A stretch of 6,043 nucleotides of DNA from positions 1 to 6,043 of the forward strand of contig JAFIHP010000261.1 of assembly GCA_017849335.1 (NCBI GenBank). The letters run 5' to 3'. The notes beneath the pieces were generated by a model that was not told the origin of the DNA, ran no database searches, and saw only the letters and a list, made by a program, of their open reading frames with translations. A program made the position numbers and the translations under genes. The stretch's first letter is position 1. Every line of letters begins with the position of its first letter. The DNA comes from Actinomycetales bacterium (lineage in GTDB: Bacteria; Actinomycetota; Actinomycetes; S36-B12). Of the stretch, positions 1 to 5,326 are shown one piece after another.

Positions 1-126
1 CTGGCAGGGTCCGCCTGACAGGACTAGGGTTGGACAATGCAGGACACGATTCGCATCATCGGCATCGATCCGGGGCTTCGCCGCACCGGCTGGGGCATTA
101 TCGAGACGCTCGGCAACTCCCTGCGC
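1..126 (+). other. ruvC: Foreign 5' fragment of a rhizobial-type ruvC gene, fused in frame to rpoA
   Basis: The first 23 codons from ATG 37 encode MQDTIRIIGIDPGLRRTGWG followed by IIE. This is the N-terminus of the Holliday-junction resolvase RuvC: the GIDPG motif holds the first catalytic Asp (residue 11 here, Asp7 in E. coli). The wording, including the following TLGNSLR, matches what I recall of Rhizobium-group RuvC, which then continues with FVASGT. Here TLGNSLR is followed instead by RTLLSSIPG, which is RpoA. The switch therefore lies somewhere in 106-126, a stretch both genes could share. Bases 1-36 hold an in-frame TAG at 25-27, so no native RpoA N-terminus can be read through from upstream. 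They also lack the rpsD gene end normally found before actinobacterial rpoA. The RuvC assignment is strong. The rhizobial source and the artefact explanation are inference from memory of the family. Confidence 0.78.
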
Positions 127-1026
127 CGCACCCTGCTGTCCTCGATCCCGGGCGCGGCCGTGACCAGCATCCGCATCGAGGGCGTCCTGCACGAGTTCAC
201 GACCGTTCCGGGCGTGAAGGAGGACGTGACCGAGCTGATCCTCAACATCAAGCAGCTGGTCATCTCGTCGGAGCACGACGAGCCGGTCGTGATGTACCTG
301 CGCAAGCAGGGACCCGGATCGGTGACCGCCGCCGACATCCAGCCGCCGGCCGGCGTGGAGGTCTACAACCCGGACCTGCACATCGCGACCCTGAACGCCA
401 AGGGCAAGCTGGAGATCGAGCTCGTCGTCGAGCGCGGTCGCGGCTACGTGTCGGCCGTCGGCAACAAGCAGACCGGCCAGGAGATCGGCCGGATCCCGGT
501 CGACTCGATCTACTCGCCGGTCCTGAAGGTGACGTACAAGGTCGAGGCCACGCGCGTCGAGCAGCGGACCGACTTCGACAAGCTGATCCTCGACGTCGAG
601 ACCAAGCCCTGCATGCGCCCCCGTGACGCGGTGGCGTCCGCCGGCAAGACGCTGGTCGAGCTGTTCGGCCTGGCCCGTGAGCTCAACGTCGACGCCGAGG
701 GCATCGACATCGGGCCGTCGCCGACCGACGCGTTCGTGGCGGAGCAGCTCTCGACGCCGATCGAGCAGCTGGACATGACCGTGCGGTCGTACAACTGCCT
801 CAAGCGCGAGGGCATCCACACCGTGGGCGAGCTCATCACCCGCAGTGAGGCTGACCTGCTCGACATCCGCAACTTCGGTGCGAAGTCGATCGACGAGGTC
901 AAGGTCAAGCTGGCCGCCCTCGGCCTGGCGCTCAAGGACAGCCCGCCCGGGTTCGACCCCGGCGCGGCGGTCTACTTCGCCGATGATGACGACGACCTGG
1001 CGTTCGCCGAGGACGAGCAGCTCTAA
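37..1026 (+). CDS. rpoA: DNA-directed RNA polymerase subunit alpha, with its N-terminus replaced by RuvC sequence
   Basis: The alpha subunit dimerises through its N-terminal domain to nucleate RNA polymerase assembly; its C-terminal domain contacts UP-element DNA and activators. Residues 24-329 are plainly RpoA: TLGNSLRRTLLSSIPG opens the N-terminal domain (Arg31 corresponds to E. coli Arg45), ERGRGYVSAV and KVEATRVEQRTDFDKL follow, and the C-terminal domain carries VRSYNCLK at 249-256, where Arg250, Asn253 and Lys256 correspond to E. coli Arg265, Asn268 and Lys271. It ends in an acidic tail (FADDDDDLAF...EDEQL). Residues 1-23 are not RpoA but the start of RuvC. About 37 normal alpha residues, including the first beta-strand, are missing, so ATG 37 is not the genuine start. 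The reliable rpoA part is 106-1026; the real start lies outside this sequence. rplQ follows after 32 bases, as expected. Confidence 0.9.
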   Translation: MQDTIRIIGIDPGLRRTGWGIIETLGNSLRRTLLSSIPGAAVTSIRIEGVLHEFTTVPGVKEDVTELILNIKQLVISSEHDEPVVMYLRKQGPGSVTAADIQPPAGVEVYNPDLHIATLNAKGKLEIELVVERGRGYVSAVGNKQTGQEIGRIPVDSIYSPVLKVTYKVEATRVEQRTDFDKLILDVETKPCMRPRDAVASAGKTLVELFGLARELNVDAEGIDIGPSPTDAFVAEQLSTPIEQLDMTVRSYNCLKREGIHTVGELITRSEADLLDIRNFGAKSIDEVKVKLAALGLALKDSPPGFDPGAAVYFADDDDDLAFAEDEQL

Positions 1027-1046
1027 CCGACGTACGTACGCAAGCC

Positions 1047-1052
1047 AAGGAG
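1047..1052 (+). promoter_or_regulatory. Ribosome binding site of rplQ
   Basis: AAGGAG lies six bases before ATG 1059, an ideal Shine-Dalgarno placement that fixes the rplQ start. The 32-base rpoA-rplQ gap also contains the self-complementary 10-mer cgtacgtacg (1031-1040), too short to call functional. Confidence 0.8.
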
Positions 1053-1058
1053 AACCCC

Positions 1059-1673
1059 ATGCCTACGCCCACCAAGGGTCCCCGTCTCGGCGGCGGTCCC
1101 GCGCACGAGCGGCTCATGCTGGCCAATCTGGCCACCGCGCTGTTCGAGCACGGGCGCATCACCACCACCGAGGCGAAGGCCAAGCGGCTGCGTCCGCTGG
1201 CTGAGCGCCTGATCACGTTCGCCAAGCGCGGCGACCTGCACGCCCGGCGCCGGGTGCTGACGGTCGTGCGCGACAAGTCGGTGGTGCACGTGCTGTTCAC
1301 CGAGATCGGGCCGCAGTACGCCGGCCGTCCCGGTGGCTACACCCGCATCACCAAGATCGGTCCCCGCAAGGGCGACAACGCTCCGATGGCGGTGATCGAG
1401 CTGGTCGAGCCGATGGCCGAGCAGGTCGTCGCCGAGGCCACCGGTGCCACCAAGCGCGCCGCGAAGGAGAAGGCCGCGGCCGCCCCGGCGATCGAGGAGA
1501 CGGCGACGACCGATGCCGCCGTCGAGGCCGACCAGGCTGCCGTCGAGGCCGAGCAGGCCATCGTCGACCTGAACGAGGCCGACCCGGAGGGTGAGCAGAT
1601 CGAGGACACGACCGACGAGGTCGCGGCGGACGCCGAGGGCGCAGCCGACGAGAGTGCGCAGGACAAGTCCTGA
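1059..1673 (+). CDS. rplQ: 50S ribosomal protein L17 with long acidic/alanine-rich C-terminal tail
   Basis: L17 is a large-subunit protein that binds 23S rRNA near the exit-tunnel side of the ribosome. The first ~122 residues are the complete L17 fold: PTKGPRLGGGPAHERLMLANL at the start, HGRITTTEAKAKRLRPLAERLI at 31-52, and GYTRITKIGPRKGDNAPMAVIEL at 93-115. Residues ~123-204 form a low-complexity tail, first Ala/Lys rich (KRAAKEKAAAAPA, 132-144) and then strongly acidic (Glu/Asp/Ala), predicted disordered. E. coli L17 is 127 residues, so the tail nearly doubles the protein; tails of this kind are common in Actinomycetota. The tail includes a tandem seven-residue repeat (154-167). The start is fixed by AAGGAG six bases upstream. 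It sits after rpoA in the standard order. Confidence 0.97.
   Translation: MPTPTKGPRLGGGPAHERLMLANLATALFEHGRITTTEAKAKRLRPLAERLITFAKRGDLHARRRVLTVVRDKSVVHVLFTEIGPQYAGRPGGYTRITKIGPRKGDNAPMAVIELVEPMAEQVVAEATGATKRAAKEKAAAAPAIEETATTDAAVEADQAAVEAEQAIVDLNEADPEGEQIEDTTDEVAADAEGAADESAQDKS
1518..1559 (+). repeat. Tandem 21-base repeat in the rplQ tail
   Basis: Two adjacent in-frame 21-base units (1518-1538 and 1539-1559) differ at two positions, c/g at base 15 and t/c at base 21. They encode AVEADQA followed by AVEAEQA, residues 154-167 of L17. This looks like a recent in-frame duplication in a disordered tail where length is little constrained. Confidence 0.85.
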
Positions 1674-1693
1674 CGGACATCCCCGCGAGCACC

Positions 1694-1732
1694 GATCAGC
1701 CCGTCGCCGGTACGTCCGACGACGGGCTGATC
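1694..1732 (+). promoter_or_regulatory. Strong hairpin between rplQ and truA (possible terminator or attenuator)
   Basis: gatcagcccgtcg (1694-1706) is perfectly complementary to cgacgggctgatc (1720-1732), giving a 13-bp stem around a 13-base spacer. The spacer can add three more pairs (1708-1710 with 1716-1718) after a C-A mismatch, leaving a five-base loop. The stem begins 20 bases after the rplQ stop and ends nine bases before the truA ATG. There is no U-run after it, so it is not a classical intrinsic terminator; U-less terminators have been proposed in Actinomycetota. It could end or attenuate the rpoA-rplQ transcript, stabilise its 3' end, or mask truA initiation. The pairing is seen directly; the role is inferred. 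Confidence 0.7.
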
Positions 1733-1741
1733 CGTCTGCGC

Positions 1742-2533
1742 ATGCTGGTCGCCTACGACGGCCGAGGGTTCCACGGCTGGGCTGCCCAGCCCGCGGCCGC
1801 CGGCCTGCGGACGGTCCAGGGGGAGCTCGAGCGCGTGCTCGGCCACCTGTTCGGCACCGCGGTGGAGGTCCAGTGCGCGGGCCGCACCGATGCCGGCGTG
1901 CATGCCACCGGGCAGGTGGCGCACGTGGACGTGCCGGCGTGGCCGGCGGAGGTGACGGTGGAGCGTGTCGACCGTGCGCTTCCGGACGACGTCCGGGTGC
2001 TCGCGCTCACCCCGGCTGCTCCCGGGTTCGACGCCCGGTTCTCGGCGGTGTGGCGGCGGTACGTCTACCGCGTCTGCGACGACGGCCGCGGGCCGGACCC
2101 GCTCGTCCGGCACCTGGTGCTGCCCTGGCCGCGGGCGCTGGACCTGGAGGCGATGACGCGCGCGGCGGACCGACTCGTCGGCGAGCACGACTTCGCCCCG
2201 TTCTGCAAGAAGCGGCCGTTCGCGTCCACCGTGCGGGCGATCCACGAGCTGCGGTGGGACCGAGACGACAACGGACTGGCGGTGATGACGGTGCGGGCGG
2301 ACGCGTTCTGCCACTCCATGGTCCGCTCGCTCGTCGGTGTGCTCCTCCCGGTCGGCGACGGACGCCGGCCCGTCAGCTGGCCCGGCGACGTGCTGGCCGG
2401 CGGGCAGAAGGACTCGGCGGTGACCACCATGCCGGCGTATCCGCTCGTGCTCGCCGAGGTGGGCTACCCGCCCGACGACCAGTTCGCCGCCCGGCAGTCC
2501 CAGACGCGCAACGTGCGCACGCTCGGCAGCTGA
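1742..2533 (+). CDS. truA: tRNA pseudouridine(38-40) synthase TruA
   Basis: TruA converts uridines 38, 39 and 40 of the tRNA anticodon arm to pseudouridine, acting as a cytoplasmic homodimer. The protein starts MLVAYDGRGFHGWAAQP, the family's first strand and loop. The catalytic Asp is Asp50 in CAGRTDAGVHA, and the conserved active-site Tyr lies in WRRYVYR (Tyr107). Later family blocks are HDFAPFCKK (149-157) and DAFCHSMVRSLVG (187-199). At 263 residues it is close to the usual ~265-285. ATG 1742 is the only ATG, GTG or TTG in frame after the stop at 1592-1594. Yet it has no clear Shine-Dalgarno sequence, and the reading frame upstream (IRLR before Met) resembles the normal family start, so a few residues may be missing or a CTG (1736, 1727) may be used. 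abcF follows after seven bases. Confidence 0.95.
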   Translation: MLVAYDGRGFHGWAAQPAAAGLRTVQGELERVLGHLFGTAVEVQCAGRTDAGVHATGQVAHVDVPAWPAEVTVERVDRALPDDVRVLALTPAAPGFDARFSAVWRRYVYRVCDDGRGPDPLVRHLVLPWPRALDLEAMTRAADRLVGEHDFAPFCKKRPFASTVRAIHELRWDRDDNGLAVMTVRADAFCHSMVRSLVGVLLPVGDGRRPVSWPGDVLAGGQKDSAVTTMPAYPLVLAEVGYPPDDQFAARQSQTRNVRTLGS

Positions 2534-2540
2534 GGTTCCG

Positions 2541-4202
2541 ATGGCGCATATCGACGTGCAGCACGTCACCTTCTCCCTGCCGGACGGCCGGGTGCTCCTC
2601 GACGACGTCTCCTTCCGCGTGCCCGACGGCGCGACCGCCGCGCTCGTCGGCGCGAACGGAGCGGGCAAGACCACCCTGATGCGGATGGTCGCCGGCACCG
2701 TCGCGCCGCAGGAGGGGAGCATCGTCGTCGGCGGGACCATCGCCGTGATGAGCCAGTTCGTCGGCCAGATGACCGACGGCACGGTGCGCGACCTGCTGCT
2801 GCTCTCCGGGCCGGCCGCGCTCCGCGCCGCGGCGGCAGCCGTCGACGAGGCCGAGCTGGCCCTGATGGACGACGACGGCGAGCCGATGCAGATGCGGTAC
2901 GCGCACGCCCTGGCGGAGTACGCGGAGGCCGGCGGGTACGACGCGGAGGTCCTCTTCGACGTGGTCACCGTCGCCGCGATGGGGGAGGCCTACGAGAGCG
3001 TCCGCTGGCGTCCGGTGTCGACTCTGTCCGGAGGGCAGCAGAAGCGGCTCGTGCTGGAGCTGCTGCTGCGCGGCACGGCGGACGTGCTGCTGCTCGACGA
3101 GCCCGACAACTACCTCGACGTCCCGGGCAAGACCTGGCTGGAGCGCATGCTGCGCGAGACTCCCAAGACCGTCCTGCTGATCAGCCACGACCGCGAGCTC
3201 CTCAGCCAGGCGGCTTCGCACATCGTGTCGGTCGAGCTCGGTGCCGCCGGCAACACGATCTGGGTCCACGGCGGCGGCTTCTCCTCGTTCCACGAGGCGC
3301 GTGCCGACCGGTTCAGTCGGCTGGAGGAGCTGCGGCGTCGCTGGGACGAGGACCACGTCCGGCTGCGCACGCTCGTCCAGACCCTGAAGGTCAAGGCCGC
3401 CTACAACGACGGGATGGCCTCGCGGTACCAGGCCGCCCAGACGCGCCTGCGCAAGTTCGAGGAGGCCGGACCGCCGATCGCTGTCCCGCGAGAGCAGTCG
3501 ATCCGCATGAGGCTGTCCGGTGGCCGTACCGCGAAGCGCGCGGTCGTCTGCGAGCAGCTCGAGCTGGCCGGACTGACGCGCGCGTTCGATCTGGAGGTCT
3601 GGTACGGCGAGCGGGTCGCCGTGCTCGGTCCGAACGGTTCCGGCAAGTCGCACCTGCTGCGGCTGCTGGCGGCGGGCGGCACCGATCCGGAGCCGGACCA
3701 GCGTCCGGTGGAGGACGTCGTCATCGATCCGGTCAGCCATCGGGGCCTGGCCCGGCTCGGCGCGCGGGTACGTCCGGGCTGGTTCGCGCAGACGCACGTC
3801 CGGCCCGATCTCGCGGGCCGGACGCTCCTGGAGATCCTGCATCGCGGGGACGCGTTCCGATCGGGGCTGCCCCGCGAGCAGGCGGCGCGGGTACTGGACC
3901 GCTACGAGCTGGCCGCCGCGTCCGAGCAGCGGTTCGACACGTTGTCCGGGGGGCAGCAGGCGCGCTTCCAGATCCTGCTGATCGAACTGGGCGGGGCGAC
4001 GCTGCTGCTCCTGGACGAGCCCACCGACAACCTCGACCTCGCCAGCGCCGAGGCGCTGGAGGCCGGGCTGGCCGCGTTCGAGGGCACCGTCATGGCCGTG
4101 ACGCACGACCGCTGGTTCACCCGCGGGTTCGACCGGTTCCTCGTCGTCGCGGCGGACGGGGACGTGTACGAGACCCCCGAGCCGGTCTGGTCCGGCTGGT
4201 AG
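2541..4202 (+). CDS. ABC-F family ATPase (two ATP-binding domains, no membrane segment)
   Basis: ABC-F proteins are soluble twin-ATPase factors; characterised members bind the ribosomal E site to rescue stalled complexes or protect against antibiotics. Domain 1 has Walker A GANGAGKT (37-44), Q-loop Gln72, signature LSGGQQ (162-167), Walker B with DEPDNYLD (186-193, catalytic Glu187) and switch His216. A charged, Arg-rich helical linker (~250-325) follows. Domain 2 has Walker A GPNGSGKS (363-370), LSGGQQ (468-473), DEPTDNLD (492-499, Glu493) and His522. Both sites look catalytically intact. No transmembrane segment or transporter partner is present. The 553-residue length is normal. A GAGG at 2532-2535, overlapping the truA stop, sits five bases before the ATG, suggesting co-transcription with truA. 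I cannot assign it to a named subfamily such as EttA or a specific resistance type; its position among ribosomal genes favours a translation role. Confidence 0.93.
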   Translation: MAHIDVQHVTFSLPDGRVLLDDVSFRVPDGATAALVGANGAGKTTLMRMVAGTVAPQEGSIVVGGTIAVMSQFVGQMTDGTVRDLLLLSGPAALRAAAAAVDEAELALMDDDGEPMQMRYAHALAEYAEAGGYDAEVLFDVVTVAAMGEAYESVRWRPVSTLSGGQQKRLVLELLLRGTADVLLLDEPDNYLDVPGKTWLERMLRETPKTVLLISHDRELLSQAASHIVSVELGAAGNTIWVHGGGFSSFHEARADRFSRLEELRRRWDEDHVRLRTLVQTLKVKAAYNDGMASRYQAAQTRLRKFEEAGPPIAVPREQSIRMRLSGGRTAKRAVVCEQLELAGLTRAFDLEVWYGERVAVLGPNGSGKSHLLRLLAAGGTDPEPDQRPVEDVVIDPVSHRGLARLGARVRPGWFAQTHVRPDLAGRTLLEILHRGDAFRSGLPREQAARVLDRYELAAASEQRFDTLSGGQQARFQILLIELGGATLLLLDEPTDNLDLASAEALEAGLAAFEGTVMAVTHDRWFTRGFDRFLVVAADGDVYETPEPVWSGW

Positions 4203-4215
4203 CGCCGGGGCGGAT

Positions 4216-4245
4216 TTGGCTCGGTTCGGGGCCGCCCGGTACTCT
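4216..4245 (+). promoter_or_regulatory. Candidate promoter of rplM-rpsI-glmM
   Basis: TTGGCT (4216-4221) and TACTCT (4240-4245) are separated by 18 bases. They resemble the housekeeping sigma consensus of Actinomycetota (TTGAC-like box and TAnnnT). The site falls just after the abcF stop and about 110 bases before rplM, the right place for a promoter with a long leader. It was chosen by eye, so the exact hexamers are tentative. Confidence 0.5.
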
Positions 4246-4274
4246 TGAGCGCTGCTGCGTGCTCGCGCGCGCGG

Positions 4275-4320
4275 CCTGGGTCCCAGGGATGGGGCCCAGT
4301 ACGGCGCCCCTTCTGGGGCG
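4275..4320 (+). promoter_or_regulatory. Structured leader upstream of rplM: alternative stem plus stable hairpin
   Basis: Two structures are visible. The element ctggg (4276-4280) can pair with cccag at either 4282-4286 or 4295-4299. The first option, extended as cctgg/ccagg (4275-4279 with 4283-4287), gives a tight three-base-loop stem; the second gives a longer loop. Downstream, cgcccc (4305-4310) and ggggcg (4315-4320) form a perfect six-pair stem with loop ttct. The region lies between the candidate promoter and the rplM ribosome binding site. In E. coli the rplM-rpsI operon is autoregulated by L13, so a leader control element is plausible here, but homology to any known leader cannot be shown by eye. 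Confidence 0.5.
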
Positions 4321-4344
4321 TGCAGAGCCCGAGTCCCTACGAGC

Positions 4345-4350
4345 GGAAAG
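4345..4350 (+). promoter_or_regulatory. Ribosome binding site fixing the rplM start
   Basis: GGAAAG lies seven bases before ATG 4358. It favours this start over the in-frame ATG 4259, which would add a 33-residue non-conserved N-terminus read through the structured leader. Confidence 0.7.
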
Positions 4351-4357
4351 AACACGC

Positions 4358-4801
4358 ATGCGCACGTACAGCCCCAAGGCCGGGGACAACACCCCGGTCT
4401 GGCACGTCATCGACGCCTCCGACGTCGTCCTGGGCCGACTGGCCACCCACGCCGCCACGCTCCTGCGTGGCAAGCACAAGCCGACGTTCGCTCCGCACAT
4501 GGACTCCGGCGACTTCGTGATCATCATCAACGCCGACAAGGTCGCCCTCACCGGCTCCAAGCGGCAGCAGAAGATGGACTTCCGTCACTCCGGTCACCCC
4601 GGTGGCATGACCGCCACCTCGTACACGGAGCTGCTCGAGACCAACCCCCGCCGGGCCGTCGAGAAGGCCGTCAAGGGGATGCTCCCGCACAACAAGCTCG
4701 GTCGGCAGCAGCTGAAGAAGCTGAAGGTCTACGCCGGCCCGGAGCACCCGCACACGGCTCAGCAGCCGCAGCCCTTCCAGATCACCCAGATCGCGCAGTA
4801 G
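4358..4801 (+). CDS. rplM: 50S ribosomal protein L13
   Basis: L13 is an early-assembly protein of the large ribosomal subunit that binds 23S rRNA. The 147-residue product starts MRTYSPKAGD and has the family blocks WHVIDASDVVLGRLAT (15-30), RGKHKPTFAPHMDSGDFVII (38-57), NADKVALTGSKR (58-69), GHPGGM (79-84), AVKGMLPHNKLGR (104-116) and KLKVYAGPEHPHTAQQPQ (121-138). Length equals the usual ~142-147. The start at 4358 is chosen for the GGAAAG site and because the family begins M(K/R)T(Y/F). rpsI follows after 33 bases, the near-universal bacterial pairing. The gene appears to head a transcript separate from abcF. Confidence 0.98.
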   Translation: MRTYSPKAGDNTPVWHVIDASDVVLGRLATHAATLLRGKHKPTFAPHMDSGDFVIIINADKVALTGSKRQQKMDFRHSGHPGGMTATSYTELLETNPRRAVEKAVKGMLPHNKLGRQQLKKLKVYAGPEHPHTAQQPQPFQITQIAQ

Positions 4802-4824
4802 TCGCGACTCACCCGGCGTAACAC

Positions 4825-4830
4825 GAGAGG
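4825..4830 (+). promoter_or_regulatory. Ribosome binding site of rpsI
   Basis: GAGAGG is followed by aacc and then GTG 4835; a second in-frame GTG lies at 4841, ten bases after the site. The first gives a short four-base spacing and the second a long one, so the start is uncertain by two codons. I kept the first because MAVSE-type starts are common. Confidence 0.55.
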
Positions 4831-4834
4831 AACC

Positions 4835-5326
4835 GTGGCAGTGTCTGAGGCCACCATCGAGCAGACCGACGAGACAGCTCCGTCGGAGTACAGCACGTCG
4901 ACCCCCAGCAAGCCCGCCCCGACCCGTGAGATCATCACGGCGCCGGCCGGCGCGACCGGCCGTCGCAAGGAGGCCGTCGCCCGCGTCCGCATCGTCCCCG
5001 GCACTGGCCAGTGGACGATCAACGGCCGCGACCTGGAGTCGTACTTCCCGAACAAGGTGCACCAGCAGGAGGTCAACGAGCCGTTCGTCGCCCTGGGCGC
5101 CGAGGGCAAGTTCGACGTGATCGCCCGCATCCACGGCGGCGGCGTGTCCGGCCAGGCCGGTGCGCTGCGGCTGGGCGTCTCCCGTGCCCTCAACGAGGTC
5201 GACGAGGAGGGCAACCGGCCGATCCTGAAGAAGGCCGGCTTCCTCACCCGCGACCCGAGGGCCAAGGAGCGCAAGAAGTACGGCCTGAAGAAGGCCCGCA
5301 AGGCGCCGCAGTACAGCAAGCGGTAG
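4835..5326 (+). CDS. rpsI: 30S ribosomal protein S9
   Basis: S9 sits in the head of the small subunit, and its C-terminal tail reaches the P-site tRNA. The conserved core begins at TGRRKEAVARVRI (41-53) and includes NGRDLESYFP (63-72), the HGGGVSGQAGALRLGVSRAL block (100-119), KKAGFLTRDPRAKERKK (132-148) and the terminal QYSKR, whose last Arg is the tRNA-contacting residue. The full length is 163 residues against 130 in E. coli. The extra ~40 N-terminal residues are Ser/Thr/Pro/Glu rich and probably disordered, a feature often seen in Actinomycetota. Initiation is at GTG. The stop TAG overlaps the glmM start by one base (TAGTG), suggesting coupled translation. Confidence 0.97.
   Translation: MAVSEATIEQTDETAPSEYSTSTPSKPAPTREIITAPAGATGRRKEAVARVRIVPGTGQWTINGRDLESYFPNKVHQQEVNEPFVALGAEGKFDVIARIHGGGVSGQAGALRLGVSRALNEVDEEGNRPILKKAGFLTRDPRAKERKKYGLKKARKAPQYSKR

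Noticed and set aside
37..1026. A functional RuvC-RpoA fusion as a new system
   Set aside because: Only the first RuvC strand is present, with one of the four acidic catalytic residues, and RpoA loses part of its essential N-terminal domain. A junction artefact explains it better.
1031..1040. Palindrome cgtacgtacg between rpoA and rplQ
   Set aside because: Ten bases, with no partner site and no promoter context; chance is sufficient.
1337..2968. Minus-strand ORF (543 codons) opposite rplQ/truA/abcF
   Set aside because: It spans three real genes on the other strand and has Ser/Ala/Arg-rich composition without domains; a GC-driven shadow.
4264..4273. CG dinucleotide run (cgcgcgcgcg), possible Z-DNA former
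   Set aside because: Only five units, unremarkable at this GC content.
2373..4355. Long minus-strand ORF (660 codons) opposite abcF
   Set aside because: It is antisense to a well-supported ABC-F gene, has Arg/Gly/Pro/Ala-rich low-complexity translation and no recognisable motif. Long antisense frames are expected in very high-GC DNA.
4259..4357. Upstream in-frame ATG giving L13 a 33-residue extension
   Set aside because: The extra residues are not L13-like, the DNA folds into leader hairpins, and ATG 4358 has a proper ribosome binding site and the family start.
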